This document shows, piece by piece, positions 1 to 8,685 of a stretch of DNA of 64,000 bases (position 1 is its first letter; the number at the start of each line of letters is the position of its first letter). The translations under genes and the position numbers were made by a program. Origin of the DNA: Streptomyces fulvorobeus. GTDB taxonomy: Bacteria > Actinomycetota > Actinomycetes > Streptomycetales > Streptomycetaceae. The DNA lies in the NCBI RefSeq assembly GCF_013167895.1, contig NZ_BLWC01000001.1, forward strand, positions 1,116,001 to 1,180,000, read 5' to 3'. The notes beneath the pieces were generated by a model. It saw nothing but the letters and a program-made list of their open reading frames with translations. It made no database searches and was not told the origin of the DNA.

Positions 1-369
1 GGCTGCGCCGAGGTGGTGAACTACCGGCGGCTGCGCTGCGACGGGGAGACGGGCGAGCCGACGAACTGGGCGGAGAACGCCCTGCGCCCCGAGACCGCCG
101 AAGGACTCGACGTGGCCGACCTCGAACGCTGGCCGATGACCAAGGTGCTCCGCGACTCCCTGGGCGTACGGATCTCCCGGATCACGGACACCGTCGAGGC
201 GCGGCTGGCCGACCCGGTCACCGCCGACCTGCTCCAGGTGCCCCTGCTGAGCCCGATCCTCCACTACACGGGGGTGACGTACGACGAGAGCGGCCGGGTG
301 GTCGACGTGGCCCGCATCCGTTACCGGGGCGACCGCTTCTCGTTCTCCGTGACGGTCGAAGCGCACTGA
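1..369 (+). CDS. GntR-family transcriptional regulator, C-terminal UTRA domain (5' partial)
   Basis: The reading frame is open from base 1, so the N-terminal winged helix lies outside the window. The 122 visible residues resemble the UTRA effector-binding fold of HutC-type GntR regulators. The block VARIRYRGDRFSFSV near the end is the usual last strand, where the ligand-mimic region closes. The family binds small metabolites and releases DNA. The gene ends 83 bp before the type ISP domain gene on the same strand. The ligand cannot be told from this half. Confidence 0.7.
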   Translation, partial: GCAEVVNYRRLRCDGETGEPTNWAENALRPETAEGLDVADLERWPMTKVLRDSLGVRISRITDTVEARLADPVTADLLQVPLLSPILHYTGVTYDESGRVVDVARIRYRGDRFSFSVTVEAH

Positions 370-452
370 CCCGGCGCCCGGTGCGCCGTTACGATGCCGG
401 GTGCGCGTGACGGACGCGGGGCGGCGGACCTGGTGGCGGGGAGGACGACACG

Positions 453-1694
453 GTGGCAGCGCGGGTGGCGGCCGGAACCGGCGGGGACGAGGACGCGGCC
501 CTGCTCGACGAGCTGATGCCGTGGTCGGTACGGCCGCCGCGGACCGGACGGCCCTGGGTGAGCGCCCCCGACCAGGCCACGCTGCGGGCCCGTTGGGATC
601 TGCTGGTCCGGGCACGGGGCGCCGAGCAGGACCGGCTGTTCCGGCCGAGCCGTCTGCGTACGCCACGGACGGCGGTCGCCGCGCTGCCGGGGCAGACCAC
701 CGCCACGGGCAGGTTCGCCCGTGAGCCGGGGCCGTACCCGCGGCCGGTCCGGGTCCAGTACGGCCCGTTCGACGAGCAGTGGCTGATCCCCGACCACCGG
801 CTCATCGACGCCGCCCGCCCCGAGCTGTGGCGGGTGGCGGACGAGCACCAGCTCTTCGCCTTCGAGCACGGCTCCACCGCCCACGGCGCCGGGCCCGCGC
901 TGTCCGTGACGCCGCTGCTGCCCCTCGGCCACTCCCCCGCGGGCCGCTCCGGGCGGGTCCGTCCGCTGCACCGGCGGCCCGGCGGCCGGGAACCCAACCT
1001 CGCGCCCGGCCTGCTCGGCCTGCTGAGCGCGCGGTACGGGGAGTGCGACGGGCACGGGGTCTGCGCGCGGGACGTCCTCGCGTGGTCGCTCGCCGTCGCC
1101 CGCCCCTCGCCCGCCGGGTGCCGCGTACCGCTGCCCGCCGACGGGGCCCTCTGGGCGGCCGGGGTGGAGCTCGGCCGGGAGCTCCTGCGGCTCCAGGCGC
1201 GCGGTGCGCGGGGCGGGGAGCGTCCCCGGCTGCCGGGCGGGCGCCGCCCCTATGTGCGCGCCGCCCTACCACCGCGCCCCGCCACGCTGGAGTACGAACC
1301 GGAGTCGGAGGTCCTGAGCATCGGCGAAGGGCGCGTTTCCCCCGTCCCCGCCGGGGCCTGGGAGTTCCCCGTGGACGGTGTACGGATGCTGGAGCTCTGG
1401 TTCGAGCGCCGCACGGCGCCGGCCGGGGACGACGGCCTGGAGGCACTGCGCCCGCGCGGCTGGCCGCAGGAGCGCACCTCGGAGCTGCTCGAACTGATCA
1501 CCGTGCTCGCGCTCCTGGACGGCCTGCGCCCCCGGCAGGAGGCGTTGCGCGACAGGCTCGCACAGGCCCCCACGCTTCCCCGGAGCGCGCTGCGGGCGGC
1601 CGGGATCCTGCCGGTCCCGACGGGCGCCCGCCGCCCCGCCTCCGTACTCGACCACCAGGAGGAGGGGCCGGAGGGGCAGTTCGCGCTGCTGTGA
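453..1694 (+). CDS. Stand-alone type ISP restriction/modification C-terminal domain protein
   Basis: This 413-residue protein matches the C-terminal specificity domain (Type_ISP_C) of single-polypeptide type ISP restriction enzymes. Landmarks are LLDELMPWSVRPP at the start, YGPFDEQWLIPDHRLIDAARPELW at about 105-128 (read here as two adjoining blocks), EPNLAPGLLG and the end block ASVLDHQEEGPEGQ. There is no helicase, nuclease or methyltransferase motif, so it cannot be a complete enzyme. Such orphan copies are common in Streptomyces and are often annotated as type ISP enzymes. The GTG start follows GGGAGGAC. No partner enzyme is encoded nearby, and its function is unknown. Confidence 0.75.
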   Translation: MAARVAAGTGGDEDAALLDELMPWSVRPPRTGRPWVSAPDQATLRARWDLLVRARGAEQDRLFRPSRLRTPRTAVAALPGQTTATGRFAREPGPYPRPVRVQYGPFDEQWLIPDHRLIDAARPELWRVADEHQLFAFEHGSTAHGAGPALSVTPLLPLGHSPAGRSGRVRPLHRRPGGREPNLAPGLLGLLSARYGECDGHGVCARDVLAWSLAVARPSPAGCRVPLPADGALWAAGVELGRELLRLQARGARGGERPRLPGGRRPYVRAALPPRPATLEYEPESEVLSIGEGRVSPVPAGAWEFPVDGVRMLELWFERRTAPAGDDGLEALRPRGWPQERTSELLELITVLALLDGLRPRQEALRDRLAQAPTLPRSALRAAGILPVPTGARRPASVLDHQEEGPEGQFALL

Positions 1695-1708
1695 CCCCGC
1701 CCGGGCCG

Positions 1709-2419
1709 CTATCGCTCGAACGAGTCCAGTACGCGGCCCAGCGCCCGGTCGAAGACGCCCTCCAGATCGATCGGCCCGGAGTCCTCCGCGAATCCGGCCG
1801 CCAGGCGGGGGTACTTCCCGGTCATGATCTGGCTGATCAGATAGTTGGTGCGGGCCGCGTGCTCCTGCTCCTCGGTCCAGGGCAGCGAGCGGCTGCGTTC
1901 GGCCGTGGCGATCTCGTTGGCCGTATAGGTGGTGACCACGCCGTTGACCATGGCGATGAGTTCCATCTTTTCGCCGAACCGGGCATCGAGCCCGTCCAGG
2001 ATGCTCAGCGTGTACTCCATGTAGGCCAGCACGTTCGGGCTGAACCCGTAGACCGGTGACATCAGCCTCGGTACCCAGGTGTGGCGGTGCATCATCGCGC
2101 GGGCCTGGTGCGCGAGCGCCATCATGTCGGCGCGCCAGTCGCCGGACGGCTTGTCCGGCAGGTCGTATCCGCCACTGACCGCGTCGAGCATCAGCTCGTA
2201 CAGGTCCTCCTTGCGCGGCACGTAGTTGTAGAGCGACATCGTGCCGCAGCCCAGTTCCGCGGCCACCTTGCGCATCGACACCGCGTCCAGGCCCTCGGCG
2301 TCGGCGATGCGCACGGCGGCTGCCGCGATGTCCGCGCGGCTGAACGCGGGCTTGGGCCCGCGGCCCGCACGCTCGGGGCGCGCCCAGATCACTTCGGGTA
2401 CAGGGGGTCGCCCCGCCAT
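1709..2419 (-). CDS. TetR-family repressor of the adjacent ABC exporter
   Basis: It has 236 residues. An N-terminal helix-turn-helix occupies about residues 27-72 (ADIAAAAVRIADAEGLDAVS, then a recognition helix around GTMSLYNYV). A TetR_C-type ligand domain follows. It is transcribed away from the drrAB-like genes, and the shared 63-bp gap holds a perfect palindrome with a second copy just downstream. That is the classic layout of a repressor controlling itself and an exporter. Its 3' end lies 14 bp from the convergent type ISP gene. The inducer is unknown and is presumably an exported drug-like molecule. Confidence 0.85.
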   Translation of the reverse strand: MAGRPPVPEVIWARPERAGRGPKPAFSRADIAAAAVRIADAEGLDAVSMRKVAAELGCGTMSLYNYVPRKEDLYELMLDAVSGGYDLPDKPSGDWRADMMALAHQARAMMHRHTWVPRLMSPVYGFSPNVLAYMEYTLSILDGLDARFGEKMELIAMVNGVVTTYTANEIATAERSRSLPWTEEQEHAARTNYLISQIMTGKYPRLAAGFAEDSGPIDLEGVFDRALGRVLDSFER

Positions 2420-2447
2420 CGGTCATCACCTCACTCACCATCGTAGT

Positions 2448-2464
2448 TACGTACACCGTACGTA
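2448..2464. promoter_or_regulatory. TetR operator, copy 1 (perfect inverted repeat)
   Basis: The site reads TACGTAC-ACC-GTACGTA, a perfect 7-bp inverted repeat with a 3-bp centre. It lies midway between the divergent TetR gene and the ABC ATPase gene. Binding here should block both promoters. Confidence 0.75.
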
Positions 2465-2482
2465 GTGCGCTACGGTAGGCCC

Positions 2483-3451
2483 ATGACAACTACGTACGCT
2501 GTACTTAGTGAGGGTCTGGAGAAGCACTACGGGGACGTCCACGCCCTGCGCGGGCTCGACCTGGCCGTCGCCGAGGGCGCCGTCTGCGGCGTGCTGGGGC
2601 CTAACGGCGCGGGAAAGAGCACCGCCGTCCGGCTGCTCACCACGCTGACGAGCCCGGACGCCGGCAGCGCGCGGGTCGCCGGCCACGACGTGGTCCGCGA
2701 GGCCGCCGCGGTGCGCGCGGCGATCGGAGTCACCGGGCAGAGCACCTCGATCGACGGCGAGCTCTCCGGCCGGCAGAATCTCCGGCTCTTCGCGCGGCTG
2801 CTCCGCTTCCGGGGCCCGGCGGGCCGCACCCGCGCCGACGAGCTCCTCGAACGCTTCGGGCTGACCGAGGCGGCCGACCGCCCCGCCCGCACCTACTCGG
2901 GCGGCATGCGTCGCCGCCTCGACCTCGCCGCCGGCCTCCTCACCCGCCCGCAGGTGCTCTTCCTCGACGAGCCGACGACCGGACTCGACCCGCACAGCCG
3001 CAACCAGATCTGGGAGGCGGTACGCGAACTGGCGGGCCGCGGCACCACGGTCCTGCTGACCACGCAGTACCTGGAGGAGGCCGACCAACTCGCCGACGAC
3101 ATCGTGCTGATCGACCGGGGCCGGGCCGCCCACCGGGGCACCCCGGCCGAACTCAAGTCCCTCATCGGCGGTTACGCGGAGGTCGTCGTCGCACACGAGT
3201 CGGCGCTGCGGGCCGCGGCGGCCGTGCTCGACCGGCTGACCGGCGCCGAACCGACGCTCGACCACGAACACCGCACCATCGGCGTCGTCGCGTCGGATCC
3301 CACCCTCACCCTGCCGCGCATCGTCCGCGAACTGGACGCGGCGGGCGTCCCGGTGATCGACGCGAGCCTGCGCCCGCCAACCCTCGACGAGGCATTCCTC
3401 CGCCTGACCGGCCGCGGCGACGTCCGCGCACCGAAGGAGCCGGCAGCATGA
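2483..3451 (+). CDS. ABC exporter ATP-binding protein, DrrA type
   Basis: It has 322 residues. Walker A (GPNGAGKST) is at 39-47, the ABC signature (YSGGMRRRLDLAAGL) near 137 and Walker B (VLFLDEP) near 158. The H-loop region reads LLTTQYLEEAD, with Gln where many ABC proteins have His, as is usual in DrrA/daunorubicin-resistance ATPases. The ATG at 2483 is preferred over the in-frame GTG at 2465, which sits in the operator region. It is translationally coupled (ATGA) to the permease. It powers drug or lipid export at the membrane and is repressed by the divergent TetR protein. Confidence 0.9.
   Translation: MTTTYAVLSEGLEKHYGDVHALRGLDLAVAEGAVCGVLGPNGAGKSTAVRLLTTLTSPDAGSARVAGHDVVREAAAVRAAIGVTGQSTSIDGELSGRQNLRLFARLLRFRGPAGRTRADELLERFGLTEAADRPARTYSGGMRRRLDLAAGLLTRPQVLFLDEPTTGLDPHSRNQIWEAVRELAGRGTTVLLTTQYLEEADQLADDIVLIDRGRAAHRGTPAELKSLIGGYAEVVVAHESALRAAAAVLDRLTGAEPTLDHEHRTIGVVASDPTLTLPRIVRELDAAGVPVIDASLRPPTLDEAFLRLTGRGDVRAPKEPAA
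2491..2507. promoter_or_regulatory. TetR operator, copy 2, inside the start of the ABC ATPase gene
   Basis: The site reads TACGTAC-GCT-GTACTTA, one mismatch from the perfect copy. Its centre is 43 bp away, about four helical turns, so both dimers would sit on the same DNA face. It overlaps codons 3-9 of the exporter ATPase gene. Confidence 0.65.
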
Positions 3452-4275
3452 GCGCCACGACCCTGGTCCACGAGCAGAACCCGGCGCCCGTCACGGGCTC
3501 CCTGGCCGCCGACGGTCCGGCCATGGTGGGCCGCCATCTGCAGAAGATCAAAGCCGCGCCCGGCGTACTGGTCCTGACCCAGACCATGCCGATCACGATG
3601 TTGCTGTTCTTCGGCTACGTGTTCGGCAGCGCACTGGCCGTCCCGGGGCAGGAGTACCGCTCCTTCCTGGTGCCCGGCCTCCTGGCGGCGACAGCGGCCA
3701 ACGGCCTCATGACCGGAATGTTCCAGGCGGCGCAGGACTGCGACCGCGGGGTGATGGACCGCTTCCGTACGCTGCCGATGAGCCGGGCCGCCGTACCACT
3801 CGGCTCCACCGTCGCCGAGGTGCTGACCACAGCTGTCGGCATGATCCCGCTGATGCTCGTCGGGCTCGCGGCGGGCTGGCGGATCGAGGGCGGCCCGGGT
3901 GCCGCACTCGGGGCGTACGGGCTGCTGCTGCTCTTCCGCTTCGCCACGTCCTGGGCCGGCTACTGGCTTGGCCTGCTGATCCGCAACGAGGAGGCCGCGG
4001 GACAGCTGGGCAGTGCCACCTTCATCCTGCCGCTGCTCTCCAGCGCGTACATCCCGACGGACAACATGCCGGGCTGGCTGCGCACCGTCGCCGAGTGGAA
4101 TCCGATCAGCGCCCTGGCCTCGGCCACCCGCGACCTGTTCGGCAACGCGGCCCCGGCCGCGGGCGCCGCGTGGCCGGTCGCGCACCCGGTGGCGGGAACG
4201 CTGGCCTGGTCGGCCGTCCTGCTCGCCGTGTTCGTCCCGCTGACCGTGCGCCGGTACGCACGCGGCACGGACTGA
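3448..4275 (+). CDS. ABC-2 type exporter permease, DrrB type
   Basis: It has 275 residues and about six membrane helices (for example around ITMLLFFGYVFGSAL and in the last 30 residues). The conserved ABC-2 loop reads FILPLLSSAYIPTDNMPGWLR, seen as two short blocks at about 192-212. It starts inside the stop codon of the ATPase gene (ATGA overlap), so the two are made together. It forms the membrane channel of the exporter. The substrate is unknown; the family carries anthracyclines and other hydrophobic drugs. Confidence 0.88.
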   Translation: MSATTLVHEQNPAPVTGSLAADGPAMVGRHLQKIKAAPGVLVLTQTMPITMLLFFGYVFGSALAVPGQEYRSFLVPGLLAATAANGLMTGMFQAAQDCDRGVMDRFRTLPMSRAAVPLGSTVAEVLTTAVGMIPLMLVGLAAGWRIEGGPGAALGAYGLLLLFRFATSWAGYWLGLLIRNEEAAGQLGSATFILPLLSSAYIPTDNMPGWLRTVAEWNPISALASATRDLFGNAAPAAGAAWPVAHPVAGTLAWSAVLLAVFVPLTVRRYARGTD

Positions 4276-4344
4276 ACCACGAACGCCCGCGGCGGGGGCG
4301 GACGGGATGACAGAAGTGCCGCGTACAGGATAGGTACGGTGCTC

Positions 4345-5541
4345 ATGAGCACCCAGCCACTCCCCCTGGACGGCATCACCGTGGTCGCGGTCGAGCAGGC
4401 CGTCGCCGCACCCTTCGCCACCCGGCAGCTGGCCGACCTCGGCGCCAGGGTCGTCAAGATCGAGCGCCCGGACGGCGGCGACTTCGCCCGCGGCTACGAC
4501 ACCGCGGCCCGGGGGCTCGCGTCCCACTTCGTCTGGTGCAACCGCGGCAAGGAGTCGGTGGCCGTCGACCTCAAGGACCCGCGCGGCCTCGCCGTGGTGC
4601 GCCGGCTCATCGCGGACGCCGACGTGTTCGTACAGAACCTCGCGCAGGGAGCCGGCGCCCGGCTCGGCCTGGACGCCGCCACGCTCTGCGCCGGACACCC
4701 GCGCCTGGTGGCCGTCGACATCTCCGGTTACGGAGCCGGGGGGCCGTACGCCCACAAGCGGGCCTACGACATGCTCGTCCAGTGCGAGGCGGGCTTGGTA
4801 TCGGTCACCGGCACCCCCGGGCAGCCGGTGAAGGCGGGCATCCCCGCGGCCGACATCGCGGCGGCGATGTACGCCTTCTCGGGCGTGCTCGCCGCTCTGC
4901 TGCGACGGGCCACGACCGGGCGGGGCGGGCCCGTGGAGGTGTCCATGCTGGACGCGCTGACCGAGTGGATGGGCCACCCCCTGCACCACGGGATGCACGG
5001 CGGTGAGCCCCCGGCACGCACCGGGCTCGCCCACTCCGTCATCGCGCCCTACGACGCCTACGCCACGGTGGACGGCGAGGACGTGCTGCTCTCCGTACAG
5101 AACGACCGGGAGTGGCGCCGGCTGGCGGAACAGGTCCTGGGGCGGCCCGAGCTCGCCGACGATCCGGACTTCGCCACCAACGCGGCGAGGACCGCGAACC
5201 GGGAGCGGACCGACGCCGTGGTCGCGCGTGCGCTGGGGGCACTGACCGGGAGGGACGCGCTCGCGGCGCTGGACGCGGCGGGGATCGCCTGCGCCCGGCT
5301 CAACACCGTGGCCGACGTGGCGGCACATCCGCAGCTGGCCGCCCGGGACCGGTGGCGGGAAGTGGAGTCACCGGTCGGGGCGTTGCGCGCGCTGCTGCCG
5401 CCCATCACGCTGCCGGGCGGGTCGGAGGCGCGGATGGGCGCCGTACCGGCGCTGGGAGAACATACCGACGCAACCCTGCGGGCCCTGGGGATGACGGGCG
5501 AGGAGACTGCAGCGCTGCGCCGGGACGGGGTGATCGCCTGA
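4345..5541 (+). CDS. CaiB/BaiF family class III CoA transferase
   Basis: It has 398 residues. It opens with the family block LPLDGITVVAVEQAVAAPFA and the Rossmann-like CoA-binding segment (LADLGARVVKIERPDGGD, about 29-46). VDISGYGAGGPYAHKRAYD carries the region where these enzymes hold their catalytic Asp (YD at about 145). The ATG at 4345 is chosen because AGGATAGG lies 10 bp upstream; a GTG at 4339 would be too close to it. The enzyme moves CoA between two carboxylic acids. The substrate cannot be told, and the gene is not in an obvious operon. Confidence 0.85.
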   Translation: MSTQPLPLDGITVVAVEQAVAAPFATRQLADLGARVVKIERPDGGDFARGYDTAARGLASHFVWCNRGKESVAVDLKDPRGLAVVRRLIADADVFVQNLAQGAGARLGLDAATLCAGHPRLVAVDISGYGAGGPYAHKRAYDMLVQCEAGLVSVTGTPGQPVKAGIPAADIAAAMYAFSGVLAALLRRATTGRGGPVEVSMLDALTEWMGHPLHHGMHGGEPPARTGLAHSVIAPYDAYATVDGEDVLLSVQNDREWRRLAEQVLGRPELADDPDFATNAARTANRERTDAVVARALGALTGRDALAALDAAGIACARLNTVADVAAHPQLAARDRWREVESPVGALRALLPPITLPGGSEARMGAVPALGEHTDATLRALGMTGEETAALRRDGVIA

Positions 5542-5587
5542 GCCGCCCCGGGCGGCGGGGCCGGATCAGTGGTGACATGCCGTCGAG

Positions 5588-5851
5588 TCAGCGGCGGCTG
5601 CCGAAGAGCGAGCGGCGCAGTCGCCGCAGCGGGGCGAAGAGCGAGACTCGCGCGCTCCTGCTCCGGCGGGTGTGCGCGGCGTCGCGCGAGGTCAGTTCAC
5701 GCATCAGCAGCGTCGCTTCCGCCGACTCGCGCTGCGGGACGGCGGGACCGCCGAGCACTGCGAGGTGGCGGTCGAGGCGCGAACTTGTCGCACTGCTCCC
5801 ACACGTGATGGCAGGCACACGCGGCCTGCTGCGCACCGTTATCTGTTCCAT
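5588..5851 (-). CDS. Small conserved Streptomyces protein of unknown function
   Basis: It has 87 residues, starting MEQITVRSRPRVPAITCGSS and ending in a strongly basic tail (RRLRRSLFGSRR). The ATG at 5851 is preferred to upstream starts because GGGGA lies just before it and because I recall relatives beginning here. No known domain, signal peptide or membrane segment is visible. The basic tail could bind nucleic acid or a membrane face; that is inference. Confidence 0.6.
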   Translation of the reverse strand: MEQITVRSRPRVPAITCGSSATSSRLDRHLAVLGGPAVPQRESAEATLLMRELTSRDAAHTRRSRSARVSLFAPLRRLRRSLFGSRR

Positions 5852-6020
5852 GTCACTCCCCACCCGTACGAGGGCACCCGGCCCGGGCAGGGTAACCCTA
5901 TCGCCCCTGGACGGCACTCGTGTATCCCGGTCGCGATCGCCCACACCCGTGAGGAGGTTGACGACTGGTTACCGAATCCTACCGATTCCAGGGTGAGTTG
6001 GACAGGCCCCCCTGGGCGGG

Positions 6021-6056
6021 GCCTCCTGCCCGGCCGCGAGGGGCCGGGCGGGAGGC
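6021..6056. terminator. GC-rich hairpin downstream of the SGNH lipase gene
   Basis: An inverted repeat with 15-bp arms, one mismatch and a 6-nt loop lies 22 bp past the lipase stop codon on the minus strand. There is no T-run, as is common in Streptomyces terminators. Confidence 0.55.
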
Positions 6057-6077
6057 GGTGCGGCGGGGCGGTGGCGC

Positions 6078-6884
6078 TCAGGCGGACGCGCTCATGACGG
6101 GGAGGTAGCCGCCCGACTGCCCGGCGGCGGTGGGGTGATAGGAGTCACCGATGTTCAGCCAGTTCACGCTGTGCAGCCAGGCGCTGCCGGAGCAGATCTC
6201 GTGACCCGTGAAGGTCGGCCGGACGTCGCCGAAGGTGAAACCGTGGTCGGCGGCGCGTTTGGCGGTCGCCGCGTTGAGGTGGTCGGCGGCGCTGTTGATG
6301 GCGGCGCGCTCGTTCTCGGTGAGCCCGGCGATGCAGTTGCCGCCGAGCTGATAGAAGCGGGGGTAGCCGAGGACGACGACCCGGGCGGCCGGGGCCTTGG
6401 CGCTGATCGCCCCGTACACGGAGTCGAGTCTGGCGGGCAGGGTCGAGTCGACGTAGGCGCGGGCGGTGGCGACCCGGCTGAGGCAGGTGGCCTCGGACTG
6501 GAGCGCGCAGGTGGTCATGACGTCGGCGAAGCCGGCGTCGTTCCCGCCGATGGAGACCGAGACCAGGTCGGTCGAGGAGTTGAGCGGTCCGAGCTGCCCG
6601 GCCGTCACGTCGTTCGTGCGGGCTCCGGAGCAGGCGGTGAAGGCGAACGAGGCGGGCGAGTTGGCGGCGGCCCAGAGCGAGGGGTAGGCGCGGGTGCTGC
6701 GCTTGCAGTCGCCGCTGGAGCTGATGTACCCGCCGGCACCGACTCCGGAGGAGTAGGAGTCGCCGAGCGCGACGTAGTCGACGGCCGCGGATTCCGCGGC
6801 CTGAGCGGCACCTCCGCCGGTCAGGGCGAGGACGGCACCGAAGAGGAGAGAGGACGAGAACGTCACGAGTCCGGACAATTTCAT
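6078..6884 (-). CDS. Secreted SGNH/GDSL-type lipase/esterase
   Basis: It has 268 residues with a Sec signal peptide of about 29 residues ending near AQA-AE. Block I (ALGDSYSSG, about 39-47) carries the catalytic Ser. SIGGNDAGF is block III with the oxyanion Asn, and the catalytic His lies in GDSYHPTAAGQ near the C-terminus. Six Cys in the mature part would form the three disulfides known in Streptomyces extracellular lipases of this group (SCO1725 and the S. rimosus GDSL lipase). It hydrolyses acyl esters outside the cell. Confidence 0.9.
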   Translation of the reverse strand: MKLSGLVTFSSSLLFGAVLALTGGGAAQAAESAAVDYVALGDSYSSGVGAGGYISSSGDCKRSTRAYPSLWAAANSPASFAFTACSGARTNDVTAGQLGPLNSSTDLVSVSIGGNDAGFADVMTTCALQSEATCLSRVATARAYVDSTLPARLDSVYGAISAKAPAARVVVLGYPRFYQLGGNCIAGLTENERAAINSAADHLNAATAKRAADHGFTFGDVRPTFTGHEICSGSAWLHSVNWLNIGDSYHPTAAGQSGGYLPVMSASA

Positions 6885-6971
6885 GAAAGCCTCCTGGAGC
6901 AGGGTTTCTGCCTACTCCGTGGTAGCAGCAGCTCCGCCCTTGTGGAAGTGTTCATGCCAAGAACGTCGTAC

Positions 6972-7031
6972 GCCGGTTCCGTGAACTCCTGCTGATCCGG
7001 CGTCACCCCCGCGCGCCGGGACGGAACCGGC
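6972..7031. repeat. Widely spaced 11-bp inverted repeat in a divergent promoter region
   Basis: GCCGGTTCCGT at 6972-6982 is repeated in inverted form at 7021-7031 with 38 bp between. It lies between the divergent lipase and AAA+ ATPase genes. It could be a pair of regulator half-sites or a chance match in GC-rich DNA. Confidence 0.35.
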
Positions 7032-7079
7032 TGACGAAAGCGGGTGCGGCGGGCGGCCGCGTGCCGGATCATGGGCGCC

Positions 7080-8174
7080 ATGTCTGCCAACCCCGAGTCC
7101 TCGCTGCCGATCCGGCTGAATCTCGACGACGGCGATTCACCGGCCGATGTCGTCGACGCGCTGTTCCTCGGCCGCTTCGCGACGGGCGAGCAGCCGTACG
7201 CGCACACCTCATCACTCGACCGGCTGAAGAAGGCGGCGACCTTGTTGCCCCCGGCCGCGAGGGTGTTGCGGGCCGCCCGTGCCGACGACCGCAGTGCCAC
7301 GCTCGCCGAGGGCGAGGGATGGACGCTGCTGGTCTCCCGGTGGAACCGGGGGGCCGATGTCACCGTCACCGCGACCAGCCCCGAACTGGCCGAAAAGATC
7401 CTGGCGCAGGCGACGGACGGCGCCCAGGACACCCCCGAACCGCAGCCCGAGAACGTGACCATGGGCTTCTGGTACGCGTCCCCGCACCGCGGTCCGCACC
7501 GCACCACCCGGCAGATCTCCGCCGGTACGTGGGAGGACGTCCGCCGCAACTACACGGCGCCGGTGGCCGAGGCGATGGACCCGCTGATGAAGGTGACCCC
7601 GGACGGCATCGCGGGCCGGCTCCTCCTGCTGCACGGCCCGCCGGGCACCGGCAAGACCTCCGCGCTGCGTACGCTCGCGCGGTCGTGGCGCGACTGGTGC
7701 CAGGTCGACTGCGTACTCGATCCGGAACAGCTCTTCAACGACGTCGGCTATCTGATGTCCATCGCGATCGGGGAGGACGACGGGACGTCCAGGGAGCGGT
7801 GGCGGCTGCTGCTGCTCGAGGACTGCGACGAGCTGATCCGCGGCGAGGCCAAGCACACGGCGGGCCAGGCCCTCTCCCGGCTGCTGAACCTGACGGACGG
7901 GCTGCTCGGCCAGGGCCGCAACGTGCTGGTCGGGGTGACGACCAACGAGGACCTGGAGCGGCTCCACCCCGCGGTCGTCAGGCCCGGCCGCTGTCTGGCC
8001 CGGATCGAGGTGGGCGCGCTGACCCGGGAGGAGTCGGCCGGCTGGCTGGGCACGGAGGAGGGCCTCGGCCGCGAGGGCGCGACCCTCGCCGAGCTGTACG
8101 CCCTGCGGCGCGGCAACGGTCCGGCGTCGGTACCGAAGCAGGACGTGGGCGCCGACTCGGGGCTGTATCTCTGA
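7080..8174 (+). CDS. AAA+ ATPase of the DUF5925 type
   Basis: It has 364 residues. The N-terminal 170 residues match the DUF5925 region. The AAA core has Walker A (GPPGTGKTS, about 186-194), Walker B (LLLLEDCDEL, about 243) and an arginine-finger-like RPGR near 303. The architecture resembles small AAA remodelling ATPases, but partners are unknown. Two ATGs lie 9 bp apart (7071 and 7080); neither has a strong ribosome site, and the second is used here. The gene stands alone between the lipase and a GntR gene. Confidence 0.8.
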   Translation: MSANPESSLPIRLNLDDGDSPADVVDALFLGRFATGEQPYAHTSSLDRLKKAATLLPPAARVLRAARADDRSATLAEGEGWTLLVSRWNRGADVTVTATSPELAEKILAQATDGAQDTPEPQPENVTMGFWYASPHRGPHRTTRQISAGTWEDVRRNYTAPVAEAMDPLMKVTPDGIAGRLLLLHGPPGTGKTSALRTLARSWRDWCQVDCVLDPEQLFNDVGYLMSIAIGEDDGTSRERWRLLLLEDCDELIRGEAKHTAGQALSRLLNLTDGLLGQGRNVLVGVTTNEDLERLHPAVVRPGRCLARIEVGALTREESAGWLGTEEGLGREGATLAELYALRRGNGPASVPKQDVGADSGLYL

Positions 8175-8258
8175 CGGTCCGCGCCGGGGCCGGAGACCTC
8201 GGTGCCGTCACGGCCTCCGGATCGTCGCCGCCTCGGTCCCGTCAGGGCCCTGGTGCCG

Positions 8259-8633
8259 TCACCGCCCGTACGCCGCCCGCACCGCGTCCTGCACGGACGA
8301 CAGGGCCTGCGCCTGCGAGAGCCCCAGCCGCCGCGCGTGTTCCGCGTACTCCTGCGCGGCTGCCGCCGCCCTGCGGTCGGCCGCGTCCCCGGCGGACGCG
8401 ACGAACGTGCCGTTGCGGCCCCGGGTCTCGATCACCCCGTCCGCCTCCAGCGCCCGGTACGCCTTGGCGACGGTGTTGGCGGCGAGGCCCAGCTCCTCGG
8501 CGAGGGCGCGTACGGTCGGCAGTCTGAAGCCGACCGGCAGCGCGCCGGAGCGGGCCTGTCCGGAGATCTGCGAGCGCAGTTGCTCGTACGGGGCGGTGGC
8601 GGTGTCCGGGTCGAGATCGATCTTCAGGGTCAC
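8259..8633 (-). CDS. Short GntR (YtrA-like) transcriptional regulator
   Basis: It has 124 residues. A winged helix occupies about 10-78 (PYEQLRSQISGQARSGALP, then LGLAANTVAKAYRALE as the recognition helix), followed by a short helical tail instead of a ligand domain, as in YtrA regulators. The GTG at 8633 starts VTLKIDLDPDTATAPYEQ; longer in-frame extensions have no conserved sequence. It is divergent from the GNAT gene, and a short AT-rich repeat lies in the shared region, so it may control that gene and itself. Confidence 0.82.
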   Translation of the reverse strand: MTLKIDLDPDTATAPYEQLRSQISGQARSGALPVGFRLPTVRALAEELGLAANTVAKAYRALEADGVIETRGRNGTFVASAGDAADRRAAAAAQEYAEHARRLGLSQAQALSSVQDAVRAAYGR

Positions 8634-8685
8634 CGCACGATTGTCCCCCACGGCCGCCCTCCACGGCCGCCCCTCCCGCCGGAGA

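Noticed and set aside
2465..2482. GTG at 2465 as the start of the DrrA-like gene
   Set aside because: It lies next to the operator and adds six non-conserved residues; the ATG at 2483 gives the normal family N-terminus.
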